DNA from: Epiperipatus broadwayi
Lineage: Eukaryota > Onychophora > Udeonychophora > Euonychophora > Peripatidae
Assembly: GCA_028023455.1 (NCBI GenBank)
Contig: JAQFVV010000181.1
Coordinates: forward strand, 373,501 to 437,500
DNA: 64,000 nt
Direction of reading: 5' to 3'
Positions 1 to 11,876 of this stretch are shown in pieces. Made by a program: the position numbers and the translations under genes. The notes beneath the pieces are model-generated. The model did not search any database. It was not told the origin of the DNA and saw only the letters and a list, made by a program, of their open reading frames with translations. Position 1 is the first letter of the stretch. Each line of letters begins with the position of its first letter.

Positions 1-2300
1 AATAGTGTATCTATCTTCATTTGAATCACACCCACTAAAGAAGCTTAAGGATTGCATTGAAATTATTAAGAAGAGCTATGTTTGAAGAGACATGTATATT
101 AACAGAAATCATTGACTATTTTTAAGAATTTTCATTATACATTAATGTGATCAAAAATTTATTTTAAAATTTACCATTAATTTGACTTGTTAATTAAAGA
201 TAACTGAATAACATTAAACGATATAATAAAAAAAGCAATATTGTTTCTGTAGAAAAATGGGGGGGGGCGGTATATTAAAGATGGAGGTATTCATAAATGA
301 AAAGACAAGTCAAGAGGTACCAGAAAAGAAAAACGTCAGGAACCTCTGCATTTGTTTGATGGTAACTCTTATATTAAATAAGAGAATCATAAAAGAAAGA
401 AGACAAAACTGGTTTCTGCAGTGCATTATTTATACTAAACGATTTTTTTTTTCTAGAGAGCTTTAATCTCATAATTATATATAAAAAAAGCTATTGTAGA
501 AATTTAGTATTTTTTAAAACAAAATAAAATTTTGTAACAAAGAAATGAAAATGTCTAACAAAATGTATTACAGATTAAAAAAATATCATTTTAAAAGTAA
601 TTAATATTAATAACACAAAAATATAATAAACATTTTAATTCTGATTTTTCAATTTATTTTCTGTAAAATCCAATACATTGTGATTAAAAAATTTTTTAAC
701 TTGGAATTTGTTAATTAAAGTTTTTTTAATTAAATCTTTTTATCTTAATTAAACTCTTATTTAAAAAGAAAAGAAAACTTTATTTTCTTTATTTTAAACA
801 AAAAAGTAAATAAATAAAAGCATTTTTTTAAAACTTAAATAAAATTCCTTATATCTAACGTGCGTACTTATATCTAAACTAAATTGGAATATAACTTATT
901 ATGTTATATTTAACTGGCAATAACATGCTCTTTGATATTTTAATCCTCTATTAATCTCTCTTTTGCCAATCATCTGAATAAACTTAAAATGAATATTTTT
1001 ATTTCAATATTTATATATAATACAGTACCCGTTATAACATATATATATAATTATTTATTATATATATATATATAATTACTAAGCAAAATACCTATCACAT
1101 GAATGGCATCTGCTATTGTACTATTGCATGTATACGTTAATATTTATATTCAATCTCGGGGTTTATTCAGCATTTATTATATATTATAAGCTAATAAATT
1201 TCCAATCACAATGAACAATAAACAGAATACGTGTGGCTAATATAACATTATGAGTATTAAAATAATATTTATCTACATATTATTTCTAATAATCATCAGA
1301 TAATATAAGACTCTAAAATATCAATATAATATAGTTTCACAAATTATGTCTAAATAGAAATGGGAATTTTGATACTGCATCCAGCACATACTTTAGCATA
1401 TAAAATGAGCTGTAACAATAGTGTGAATGAGCTATAAGACAATTTTAATGTAAATAATATTCACTTATAAAACTGTCTAGAGTATAAAGAAAATTGTATT
1501 AATAAAATTATACTTCTATAATTCTAATAATATGACCCTGTGTACAAATTTGATGTGACAGTGGTGATGGTGATTAGAACACAAAGCCATTATTTAAGCA
1601 ATAATCAAAACAATTTATTAAACAAAATATTGCATAAAATAGAATAAATAAAGTATATAAATAATTAGATTAATATTTCTATGATGCTCATATCATAAAG
1701 TCCTTTATAGAAGCGCTGTCAAATAAAAGATGACAGGTATTTGCAATTGATGTGTGATAGACAATGTTGTTTACACAAATGCACAAAGCAATAAAAAAGG
1801 TTTCCTGTGATAAGATTTTTAACATGTCATAAGTATTTTCAGATTTACTAAATAAAGAAAGATTAGTACACGTTTTATAGAACTCCAATATTTCTCATAC
1901 TCATAATAAATCATTATATTGGTATATTATTAATCCTTATTTAGGAGGCATTTATCTTTCACTAAATAATTGTACTATCCACATTGCTCATTTATTCAAC
2001 ATTAAAGTCTCTAATGAAACATTCTACTTGACCAGTAGCCATGGAATAATTATCATTTATTAAATTTAGCAGTATTATAATAAGTACTCTTTTAATATAC
2101 AAACAGAATATCATTTATTCATTACTATAAATTTGCACATATTAAGATAGCATAAAAATACATTAATAAAATATGAGGTATATAAAAAAAGAATCTCTTA
2201 TCCAATAGGACAATTCAAAATATTATTATCTAAACTATTATATTAATTAAAGGAACAATCATATTTAGAGTCATATATTCACTATCACATTAGTTTGAAT
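1..2300. other. AT-rich intergenic sequence, nothing recognised
   Basis: Very AT-rich sequence with short TA runs near 1040-1075 and a G7 tract near 257. The longest open frames (257-466 on plus, 1688-1888 on minus) are short, low in complexity and match no family I know. I see no exon-like, RNA-gene or transposon signature. Confidence 0.6.
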
Positions 2301-2312
2301 AAAAAAGACACA

Positions 2313-2815
2313 TTACCTGTTTTTCTTACAGTGGATGATAACTAATCCTAAATGTTTACCAGCAAAAATTTTATTATATATATATATATTCAATGCAACA
2401 CCCCTTTTCCAAGCGATTTTCTTATTTCCAAACAATTTACTATTTCTACACACAATTTTATAAGAAGACAATTTAAATGGCAAAGAAATAAAATCATATT
2501 TTTCTTTAACCTTTACATCCTTACAAATATTACTATTAAATAAAATACTTTTAACAAATTTATCAGAGTATCCAACACTCAAATAATCTTTATAAAATTG
2601 ATATTTCTGAAACAAAGCTACCCCACTAGAATTATTTAATTTAATATTCCTATGACAATAATTCCTTAAAGCAGCTACTTTATGAGATACAGACTGATAG
2701 CTATCAGGTTTAATTATAGATCTTAATTCTTTACTTTTAACTAAATGACTGCACAATAAACAATTAGTTTCTATATTTCTAATCACCAAAAGATCTAAAT
2801 ATATATATAAAATAC
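2313..2815 (-). pseudogene. Penelope-like element ORF fragment (RT C-terminus and linker)
   Basis: On the minus strand an open segment reads LDLLVIRN, then SHKVAALRNYC, then LSVGYSDKFVKSIL, then FISLPFK and IAWKRGVALN. This order (LD.LV.R after the RT catalytic motif, the SHK.A.LR box, the VGY box, the LP/P box and the K.G.aLN box) is that of the RT C-terminus and linker of Penelope-like retroelements. Related blocks recur in the fragments at 52.0-53.6 kb (SHKMAVLKSFL, LNVGY, WISIPY). The catalytic RT core and the GIY-YIG endonuclease are absent, so it cannot be functional. A terminal hairpin abuts its upstream end. Family assignment is good; the exact clade is unknown. Confidence 0.75.
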
Positions 2816-2985
2816 ATATTTTGCGGGTTCATCCATGTTAAAAACTTTTAATATTAATATACTGACATTTCAACTTGGTCACACAAGCCATCCACAGACC
2901 AAGTCGAAACGTCAGTATATTAATATTAAAAGTTTTTAACACGGATGAATCCGCAAAATATGTATTTTATATATTTAACCCTTGC
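2793..2985. repeat. Inverted-repeat hairpin of Penelope termini
   Basis: The sequence from about 2793 to 2880 is repeated in reverse complement from about 2899 to 2985, with an 18-base spacer. Both arms carry the ATATTAATATTAAAAG block, a GGATGAA.CCGCAAAATATG block, and a GAAA box preceded by CCAAGT. A closely similar inverted pair lies at 43.42-43.76 kb next to another Penelope fragment, which identifies it as an element terminus rather than a chance palindrome. Confidence 0.8.
2861..2899 (-). ncRNA. Hammerhead-like motif at Penelope terminus (relic)
   Basis: The minus strand reads CTGTGGATGG, then CTTG, a five-base loop, CCAAG, TT, and GAAATGTC. The first box differs from CTGATGATGG at two positions. 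CTTG and CAAG can pair as stem II. The plus-strand arm keeps GACCAAGTC then GAAACGTC at 2898-2913 but not the first box. Hammerhead ribozymes are established in Penelope-like elements. That this copy is a decayed one is inference. Confidence 0.5.
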
Positions 2986-2998
2986 AAATCTTCATTTT

Positions 2999-3001
<3 letters not shown>

Positions 3002-3047
<46 letters not shown>
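3002..3047. repeat. (TA)n microsatellite
   Basis: An uninterrupted run of about 22 TA dinucleotides lies between the Penelope hairpin and the MITE half at 3055. Confidence 0.95.
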
Positions 3048-3051
<4 letters not shown>

Positions 3052-3054
3052 TTA

Positions 3055-3180
3055 AAACAGGCAAAACTCTCCATACATTGGTGCTACTCAGTGCAAGCCA
3101 GAGTAATCAATAGATGCCAGAAGGGTTATGCATAAAATCCCTATCTAGTGCCTACTCATCCAATATCCCCAGACTAAGAA
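3055..3180 (-). mobile_element. Truncated copy of the 241-bp MITE
   Basis: Starts with the terminal sequence AAACAGGCAAAACT and continues as the reverse complement of about 42290-42410 in the full copy. Landmarks are the CCAGAGTAATCAAT stretch and TAGTGCCTACTCATCCAATA. Similarity fades after about 3175, so only one end plus part of the interior is present. Confidence 0.75.
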
Positions 3181-3690
3181 ATTGTGATCATGTGATGTTT
3201 AGTGGTATAATATATATATTTACAAAAAACTATACATATAATGTTTATCATGCACAAATGTTTATGAATAGCTTTAATCACTTTAATCCATGCCAATGCG
3301 TATATTTTAACATATTTCCTATTAATAAATTCCTTTATATAAACCTTTGAGATTCATGTTATGGCAGATATCAAGACAATTTTGTTATCCATTTTAAAGA
3401 AATTGTTTGATGAAGTGACAAACAATATTATTAGTATCTTAAATCCATTCATGACATGGTTTTTTTGTTAAAGTACTGGCAATGTTGTTTACAATGAAAA
3501 AGAATCTATTAAGAGGATAATTAGGTTGGTGATTTACACTATTACATTTCCCTTTTGAATTTAAATTAAAAAAGTGAAGGTCATTGCATCATTTTATAAT
3601 TCCCACCATTTACTGATTTCTTTTTCAAAAATTGGCAAACATGACTATTATATTAAATCAACAATTTCACAGGTGAGTTTGAATAATGAT
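3180..3690. other. No gene seen
   Basis: AT-rich sequence between the truncated MITE and the LINE. No motif recognised; it may hold unreadable LINE 5' sequence. Confidence 0.5.
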
Positions 3691-5885
3691 TTTGAAGAAA
3701 ATTGATAAATAGAATAAAATCCAGTCCAAGCTCAGAAGAAACCCATTTCCTAGTCTAATCATAGGTGATTTTAACCATTCTTACAATCATTTCAATCCAA
3801 ATTCACAAAATGCCTGAGCCTACCTGTAACAAGTGGGAGAAGCCTATTCCCTGAAGATGCTTTTTCATTTTACCCAAAACACACAAGATCCTTAATAGAC
3901 CTTGTACTGCTCACACTCACTATTGGATTTGATTGAATCTCATCTTTGGCTGAACATATTTTCGGACTACCTTGCACTAGAGAAGTCAAGATCAGCCTGA
4001 AAGATGATGTAACCCTGATCATGCACCTACCTCATACTGTAAGTATTTTACCAGGGCCAATATAACAACCCAATTAGTTTTGGAGGCTTACTTTGCATTT
4101 CACCAGCTTAAGGTACTGGCCAAGACCCAGGAGTTCTACACCCAGAAATTCCAGCCTTTGGCAATGTCCAACTCTCACAGGGTTTTCTTCAGTATAATTA
4201 GCCACCCACAAGATCTCCAATGCCCGAATTCTATCAAAACTGCAATCGTTTCCAGAAATAATTCATTCTGTCTTGCATGGGATTCACAAATTCCTTCTAT
4301 ATCATCTATGAACTTTTACCATACCCATTATCAAGAAGATGGTTGATTTCCTTACTGATGATAACTGGGAGGCCCACAGGATCTGTCCAATTGCAATGGT
4401 GATCTCACCTAAAAGTGGGAGGACCCTCATAACTTGGACAACCTTTGGCCAATCTCCATGGTGCCACTGCTGATTAAGATGTAGAGAGCCTCATAATAGA
4501 GGATATCCAAAATAACATCATTGGAAGCCTCTCATCTTATCAGTTCATCAGGAAGGGCTGCTCAACTGCTGATGCTCTCAGCCAATTTCACCTCCTAGTC
4601 GATCATATATGCAACAGAAAATTTTGGCTAGTCACTGTACAGGTTGATTTTTCTGGAGCCATTGACTGTGTCAGAATTGACATTTTGCTTAGTCTAATGG
4701 AGAAACTCAAAGTGCCCAAGGCATACCTACAAATAATAGAAAACATCCTACAAAATTGGGAGGTGTTTTTCTTATTGGATGGTCGAGTGGCTCCAGAATT
4801 TAGGCCCTGTATTTCTATTCCACAGGGATCACCGCTAAGCACTCTCCTCTTCACAGCCTACATGAATCTGTTGCTGCTGATCATCAAGGCCAACCTTCTG
4901 GTAATAGCCATTCCTTTTCTGGGAGAGAGCATTCACCACATCTCCTACATAGATGGTGATGGTGTTTCTCTCCTCTAGTGATGAACTAGCAAGACTTGAA
5001 GAGCCATAGGATTGGTTCACTTGTGAATTTGATCTGAGCATCAATGGGGGCAAATCTGCCATTGGTCCATCCTGACAGGGAAGCAAGTCCTGAGCAGATG
5101 TTCCAACCATCAGAGCTTTGTTCTGAAGAAAATGACTGTCCCTGACCCAGTATGTTGATGATTCAGCATCATCTCTCTGGCAACATGAATAAACTTTGGG
5201 ATATGGATCATTAGATGCAAATCTTTGAAAAAATGTACTGACCTCCTGGGTAAAAATCTCTTGGTTAAATTCCTCCAGAAAGTTAGAGAATCTGATAGAA
5301 CATTTCTGGTCTCCCTGGCTGACCAAACCTGGGGACAACTGAGGATTTAATGATCAACAATTAGCTGAATGGACTTCCTTGAGCATGATTGTTCAGCCTA
5401 TAAACTTTTGCTGAATTCACTTTGTGCTATCACTATTATGATTGAATTGCTTCCTCATTAAGCTCTTAACCTCCATATTCCCAACCCCAAGAGCCGTATG
5501 ATTACACTAGACTCTCATGTTTTTATATACCCAGTCCTTTGAAACCCACCACCCAACTTAGAGGACATTTTACTACATATATCCTATTTTGATTTAATTT
5601 TGTAATCTAATAATGTGAGTCATAGAATCTTTTTGATCTATTGCTTTACCTTTTATTTGATTATCAAGTATATTCACCTCACAAATTTTGTTTATTTTTC
5701 TTAATTACGAAATAATGTATATATGTTTCTAATGATTCTCCATCTTTTGTTATATCCTATATACTGAAGCTCACCATTTTTGTCATTCTGTAACCCAATA
5801 ATGTGTTCCCAATGGTGATCCACATTTGTATCCATTGTATTATGCCTTTTACTGTGAATAAAGTTTATTTTTGAAATGAATTAAG
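3690..5885 (+). mobile_element. Decayed LINE (APE endonuclease plus RT), non-RTE
   Basis: Richer in G+C than its surroundings and read on plus. Near 3758-3775 a frame gives LIIGDFN, the GDFN motif of APE-type endonucleases, followed near 3895 by RSLIDLVLL, typical of the endonuclease C-terminus. Around 4545-4980 lie RT pieces: FIRKGCSTADALSQFHLL, then DFSGAIDCV, then IPQGSPLSTLLFTAYMN, then YIDGDGVSLL where F/YADD is expected. Several stops and frameshifts interrupt it. The 3' end falls near an AATAAAG at 5857-5863. Families with this domain order include the CR1/L2/Jockey group; I cannot choose between them. It is dead: frames are broken and the second catalytic aspartate is replaced by glycine. 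Confidence 0.75.
4685..4978 (+). pseudogene. LINE reverse transcriptase fragment
   Basis: The longest intact part of the LINE RT, 97 residues from an internal Met. It spans the palm region with the strongly conserved QGSPLS turn (residues ~49-54) and ends in the degenerate catalytic box YIDGDG. It is continuous with DFSGAIDCV just upstream in another part of the frame. It lacks the thumb and the N-terminal RT motifs. Confidence 0.75.
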
Positions 5886-6920
5886 CATAGCAAGTTAATC
5901 ATTCTGTAGTTTTAAAAGCATCTTTGATCATAAATTTAAATAGTTCCACAATTGATTTTTTTTTCATTTAGATTTTTATCATATCAGATATTAAATAGCA
6001 ACTTAAACTTATTATTGGAAAATCATTTCAATTTATTATGATTGATGATGAAAAAGGTTTATGTCTGCCTTTGAATGTGAACATTCAATGATGTCCTCTC
6101 AACCGTCCATTATGGTTTTAAAACAGCTTAATAAAGAATTAAAATAAAATTAATTTCCGTTCTTTCAAAGGAAAGAATAAGTCAAAAGAAGCTCTGCATT
6201 TTGTTGACACTTGTTTATATAGTGTTGAGCACATGATGAAAAAGTGACATGAATTCAAACTCCCTTTTCACTCAGTTGTACTCTGTACACAAAAATTGTA
6301 CTAGGTTGGCTTGGTAACGGCTTTCTTCCAGATGATATCTTCCTGGTTATCTTATGCGCAGTAAATCAGCTATATTTAATATACAATTTATATAAAATAA
6401 TTATTTCAAATAAAATTATTATCCAAACAAATGCTTATTTATACTTATTTTTACAGGAAATGATACATTATTACTAATTTTATTAAAATCAACAAGATTT
6501 CAATTTCTAAAGTAACTATCCTCATATTTTAAATGCTTATTTGTTATCTCTATAGCTTTTTTTAAATATATTTTTACTTTCAGGAAAACAGTTTTAGATT
6601 ACAGTTATGCACACAAACAAATATATACACGCACATTTAAATGGTTTGTGGCGGTTAAAGTTTTTCTACATCTATTTTAAACCGAATACAATTCACTGAA
6701 ATTCTCACTATGTTACGAGCGATTTATTTATTTTAGTATCAGGTATTCAACCGTAAATTATCTGTGTAATATGGAATTGATAATCTAAATTATTTAATAA
6801 ATATTTTATTTGATTTTGAATTTGACCATGATTTTTATAATTTAGCAACTTTAGCAATGCTAAAATTGAAAAAGAAAATTATGTTCTAAGAATTTTTTTC
6901 TTAATTTTGGGTATTATAAT
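5886..6920. other. No gene seen
   Basis: AT-rich spacer between the LINE 3' end and the satellite array. No open frame of note, no RNA gene, no clear repeat boundary. Confidence 0.5.
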
Positions 6921-8452
6921 ATTACTGAACTAAGGCGGTTATGATTTCAATTTATTATTAAAAGGGATTTGAACACAGACTTTTGAGATGTCTTTAGCTA
7001 TCCACTCCATCTTAAATAACCAATACACGTGACCAAATACATGTGAAAAAAATAAGTGATCTCCAGTATACATATTTTGTGCTGAACAAACACCGATCAT
7101 TTGGTCCAGATCATTATCTCCCACACATACATATAATTACTGCTCAGTTTATATTAAGATAGCAAATCTTCAAACTTTAATAGACAGGTTTCACTCTTAT
7201 CAACCCTCCAACTTTTCAGCCATATACATTATTGAAAATGTGATAACGAATGCTCAAAGCCCTTATTAATGTCAATATTGTTGTCATACCCATATTGGCA
7301 TAAAGTCAACTTAAGCCTTATATTTCTAACCTTAATATGTCCATTTACATACACAGAAAAGGGATGGGCAAAATTTAGGCTGAATCTGTAATATATAAAT
7401 ACAAGTATATTGAAATATACTGAACTTTAGATGTAATCAAAAAAGACTTGAACATAAATTTTCATTTCCTTTAGCTATCCACTCCATTTTAAATAACTGA
7501 TACACATGACCACATGTATATAAAAAGCTAAATGATCTCTAATATAATATTTTGTGCTGAACAAACACCGATCATTTGGTCCAGATCATTATCTCCCACA
7601 CGTACATATAATTAGTGCTCAGTTTATATTAAGATAGCAAATCTTCAAACTTTAATAGACAGGTTTCACTCTTCTCAACCCTCCAACTTTCAACCATATA
7701 CATTATTGAAAATGTGTTAACGAATGCTCAAAGCCCTTATTATTGCCAATATTGTTGTCATACCCATGTTGGCCTAAAGTCAACCTAAGCTTTATATTTC
7801 TAGCCTTAATATGTCCATTTAAATACACAGAAAATGGATGGGCAAAATTTAGGCTGAATCTGTAATATTTAAATACAAGTATATTGAAATATATTGAACT
7901 ATAGATATAATCATAAAAGATTTGAACATAAATTTTCAAGTTTCCTTTAGCTATCCACTCCATCTTAAATAACTGATACACATGACCACATGCATATAAA
8001 AAGCTAAATGATCTCCAATATATGTATTCTGTACTGAACCAGCACTGATCAGTTGGTCCAGAAGCATTATCTCCCACATGCATATATAACCAGAGCTCAG
8101 TTTATATTAAAATAGAAAATTTTCAAACTTTAATGGACATGCTTCACTCTTCTCTACCCTCTAATTGCCATCCATATTGTTGAAAATTTATGATGGAATG
8201 CTCAAAGCCCTTGTTAATACCAATATTGTCGTCATATCCATATTGACTTTAAGTCAATCTGACCCCTCAAATATATGACCTTAATATGTTCATTTAAATA
8301 CACAAAAGAGGAATGGGAAGAATTCAGGCTAAATCTGTAATATTTAAATACAAGTATATTGAAATATACTGGGTTTTAGGTATAATTAAAGGGGATTTGA
8401 ACACAGTTGTTTCATGCTCCCTTCATCTATCTACTCCATCTTAAATAACTGA
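6921..8452. repeat. Tandem satellite-like repeat, about 476-bp monomer, 3+ copies
   Basis: Three head-to-tail copies plus the start of a fourth. The anchor around TTGAACACAGACTTT or TTGAACATAAATTTT recurs at about 6965, 7446, 7919 and 8395, giving periods of about 481, 473 and 476 bp. Other landmarks in each copy are the CTATCCACTCCATCTTAAATAAC block, the GATCATTTGGTCCAGA block and the AATGCTCAAAGCCC block. Copies differ by scattered substitutions and small indels. Open frames inside (6939-7124 and 7703-8083, minus) are not conserved between copies, so I read it as non-coding. A lone monomer lies at 33.05-33.5 kb. Confidence 0.9.
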
Positions 8453-8485
8453 CACACACATACACACACACATATATATATATAA

Positions 8486-8600
8486 TTGACAAAGCTACAA
8501 GGTAGTTGAAAGCACTTCCAAGTTACAGTTATACATATAATTTTTATAAACTTTTAATTACTGTATTTTCAAATATTTATTTATAAATTTATATATATAT
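8486..8600 (+). mobile_element. Penelope-type terminus with hammerhead-like motif
   Basis: Reads TTGACAA (8486-8492), a hairpin GCTAC/GTAGT with loop AAG (8494-8506), T, GAAA (8508-8511), then GCACTTCC. Downstream TTACAGTTATA and TTACTGTATTTTCAAATATT resemble the tail of the 53.6-kb Penelope copy (GTGCTCC, then TTACTGTATTTACAAATATT). No coding part remains. It immediately follows the satellite array and a CA/TA microsatellite. Confidence 0.6.
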
Positions 8601-8619
8601 ATAACCATTAGAAACCAGT

Positions 8620-9584
8620 CAACACATAGACAATCCCAATATAGATAGCAATCAAGAATTTCAAACTGTTGTCAAGGCAAACCTCATTATAATGTATATT
8701 ATTATAGAAAAACAAAGAATAGCATGTTAGTTAAATTTTACTTAGTCAATCTGTGTGTGAACTACCCTGACTTGTGCTTTAATTTATTTATTTGGCACAT
8801 TTTGGTGCTGCATTTTAAATTCTTCTGCTACAATTTTTTTGAATAATTGTAACTTTTTGCTTAATTATATCTTCATTTAATTTTAGTTTGTGCTATGAGA
8901 TGCTAGCAAAAACTATTAATGTTTTCTTTGTATAGGATAATCTCTATAATATAAATGGGATTTATCTTCCATAAATACTTTGCTAAAGTTTATCATACCT
9001 TTTTTCTTAAGAACGTGTTGTTACTATAAAGCAATGCCTTTACAATAATAAATCTAACAACATCATATTCAGAACATTGTAATTGGTCTTGTAACCTTGC
9101 CATTATATATTTAGAATCTTACAGCATCATAGATAATTTTTAATGTATTACACTATATGGATAGTGAATGCAAGTCGTTTTCTACAATAAAGAAAAATAA
9201 TAATCCCATATACAACTATTAGTTGCAATACTTATTCCTTTGTAATTTTTATTGCACTTTTATATTCAAACTCAGTCTTGTATTTAAAAGCAACTTATAT
9301 TATATACTTTTTATTTGACTTGTCAAACTGATAGCCAATACAGCTACAATTTGGGGAAGACTTTGCTTCTATCACTAAATCATAAAGTAATTGAGTTTTT
9401 TCTAGTTTAATAACTAAAACAAAATTTTAAAAGTTGTTATAAAAACATTAAGAACATGCAAAAAAAACTCTATTGTTAAATAAACGTTACAGAAAAAATA
9501 GGACTCCTATGAGTTTATAGTGAATCTAACAGCTAAAAAAGTTTTTTTTCTTAATATATTCAATAAAAAAATCTGTCTGTAAGC
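8620..9584. other. No gene seen
   Basis: AT-rich, no coding or repeat signature recognised. Confidence 0.5.
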
Positions 9585-9715
9585 TATTTCAAAGACTTTT
9601 TTTTCCATGTGTCATAGCATCGGTCAGGAAGCAAACCCTCTAACCTGGGACAACTGCTTGTAAGGAGGCTGTGCTGACCTCTTGATCACCAACGCTTGAC
9701 AGTATTTCAAAGACT
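9585..9715 (-). mobile_element. tRNA-Gly-derived SINE with 13-bp target duplication
   Basis: The element occupies about 9598-9702, flanked by a perfect 13-bp direct repeat TATTTCAAAGACT (9585-9597 and 9703-9715). On minus it begins CTGTCAAGCGTTGGTGATCA, continues through an A-box-like GAGGTCAGCACAG, and ends GACCGATGCTATGACACATGG followed by an oligo-A tail. The 5' GCGTTGGTG and overall plan match the copy at 30.36 kb, whose tRNA-Gly ancestry is clearer. The long target duplication and A tail mark LINE-mediated retroposition. Confidence 0.85.
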
Positions 9716-10610
9716 ATTGTCATTAAAATAAACAAAGTTAAGCAGAACATATTGCTGTTCATTATCACTTTCCATTTCAAATGCAAATGGATTTTCCATT
9801 ATTACAAATAATACATTAATTTTTTGTTGGTATACAAAACCGTTGTATTAAACAAATTATCTTTCATGTCCTGGATGGTTTGATGAATTAAAATCTGGAA
9901 TTCAAGCTTCAATTTCAGCTCTGTAAGTTATCATTTGAAATTTTCATGAACTCCTGAACAGTTAAGATACTTGAGTATTTATTTATTTAATTGCCTTCCT
10001 TGGACAACCAGCTAATTGCAAACATTGTTATAAGTTTTTTTCAATTTAAACAAGTCAGATGCATTAACCTGATTAATACCTAAATTGCATTTTCTTCTAC
10101 TTATCTAGCAATAGACCATCTCTATAATGATTATTGAGTCTTTATAATTATGCTGCATCTCTGGCAATCATTCAACTATAAGTTAATATAATCGGTTCAT
10201 TAAGATTATTGAAGTCACTTTTTCAGTAAAAGGGAATAATAATATTCCATAACAATTAATGTTGGTTTTTCCATCTCCTTATTTATATAAACTGGAATAA
10301 TAGAAAGTTCTTAATATTAGATGTTATAATTTTATGGATTTATATATATATTTGTTCCAGATTAATATTAATAATGTTGGATCATGTATTTAGCTTTTAG
10401 GATTGACTAATCTGATTACTGATTTGTTTTTCTTTTATTATCTCAAATCTTGAGCCCACTCCATTTTTGAATAAAGTAAATTAGTCCCACATCTTATTTA
10501 ATGCTTCTTTATTTTATTTTCTGTCTTTTATATTTTCAAACCTTTACTAATAATGGAAATTTTAAGATATGATATTTTATAAGATTAATCTATGGTTATA
10601 TATTTGGTTC
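9716..10610. other. No gene seen
   Basis: AT-rich sequence leading to the giant palindrome; no motif recognised. Confidence 0.5.
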
Positions 10611-11338
10611 TTAATATATATATTGTGCCCTTATCTATAGGTCATAATAAGGTAGAATGGTCAATTACTAAAAAATTTTAAATTTTAATATACGTTTGTG
10701 TAATATATTGATAATTGTGTGATCGATTAGATCTTATAGTACAATTTAAAGCTGAAAATACCTGGTATATAAAAGTGTAATGGATTATTTTGGAAAAAAA
10801 AACAGTTAAATAAAGCTTAATTATATTCTTGCTTATGGTTGTAAAAGCTGGCCATATAAAATAACACAGCTATAAATAGTTAAAAATATATTAATAATTC
10901 GAGTATGATATTTTAAAACTAATAAATTAAATAAATGCTATATGTAGTGTTATAATTATATTTAATAGTCAAAATTAATCTAATATATTTTAAAATAAAC
11001 TTTAGGATGGTGAGAATTATATTTAGTTCTACATTTTTAAATTATTTTCCAAATTTTTTATAAAATATATCAGTTTTGGTAATTTAGACCGAGACGTAAA
11101 TTAAAAATCATCTGATAAAGTTAGTAATCATGTGACTGTATATTATATACCTTCACACACACGCTTGTTAGAATAATAATAAAGTTTGTGAATTATAAAA
11201 CTAAATATAATTGCTATCGATCCTTAAAGTAAAAGTTGAAATATTAAATATTATTTTAATAATTGTTTTAAAGTTTAAATGATTTTGATAAAATTATAAT
11301 TGAGTTTAAAAATACTATTCTAAGTAATATTTAAGACA

Positions 11339-11346
11339 TGACGTCA
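11339..11346. promoter_or_regulatory. CRE-like TGACGTCA with nearby CCAAT
   Basis: A perfect cAMP-response-element palindrome TGACGTCA lies here, with an ACCAATCAAC (CCAAT-type) box about 80 bp downstream near 11424. Both survive in the right arm. They could be promoter elements of whatever the arm once encoded; with no supported gene this remains a suggestion. Confidence 0.3.
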
Positions 11347-11648
11347 TAAATTCTTTATTTTAAAAGGTTTAATCTATTATAAAACTAAAATGTGTAAATT
11401 TGTTCGCGCTAAAAAAGTCATTAACCAATCAACGGAGGTAATTTAGCAGACGGAAAATAGGAATTAGACGAAGCGGGAGAAAGTAATGTGTAAGTGAAGG
11501 AGGGAGTAACATATTTTTTAGCTGGATAAGATCGTAAGCTAGAAAAGTGATATAATTTTAAAATTTTGTATTTATTTTAAAAGTTTTTTTTTTTTAACAT
11601 ATAATATTTTGACTGCCTTTACATGAAGGGCTAATTTTAAAAGTTTTC

Positions 11649-11876
11649 TTGCCAGTAATTTTATTCAAGTTTAGCCAAAACCTTACAGTGAAAATGGAAA
11701 TACTACAGAAAACAGTATATAAAAATATTGTTAAAGGAAAAATATTTGGAAAGTGCCTTGATACAGCTTTATTTATGCTCAACCAGAAACTTATTATTGT
11801 AACTCAGAGGAATATAATTTGGACGCTATACGGAAAACTTAAAAGAGAAGTTATTTGCCGTCAGGAAAAATTATGA
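11649..11876 (+). other. Unrecognised open segment shared by both palindrome arms
   Basis: 75 codons from an internal ATG, including KIFGKCLDTALFMLNQKLII. The partner at about 18655-18850 on minus reads KIFGKCLNADLFMLNQKLII and stays open to a comparable stop, although the two then diverge by frameshift. Just past the stop a second frame (NYDAQIYKATLKLFYSSLW) is also open in this arm. It could be a decayed exon or chance openness in AT-rich DNA. No family recognised. Confidence 0.2.

Noticed and set aside
4835-5338. 167-residue open frame on minus over the LINE
   Set aside because: Antisense to clear LINE reverse transcriptase motifs on plus; no recognisable domain.
7703-8083. 126-residue minus frame in the satellite
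   Set aside because: Not conserved in the neighbouring satellite copies.
6921-8452. CRISPR array
   Set aside because: Repeat units are about 476 bp and contiguous with no spacers; the sequence is eukaryotic in character.
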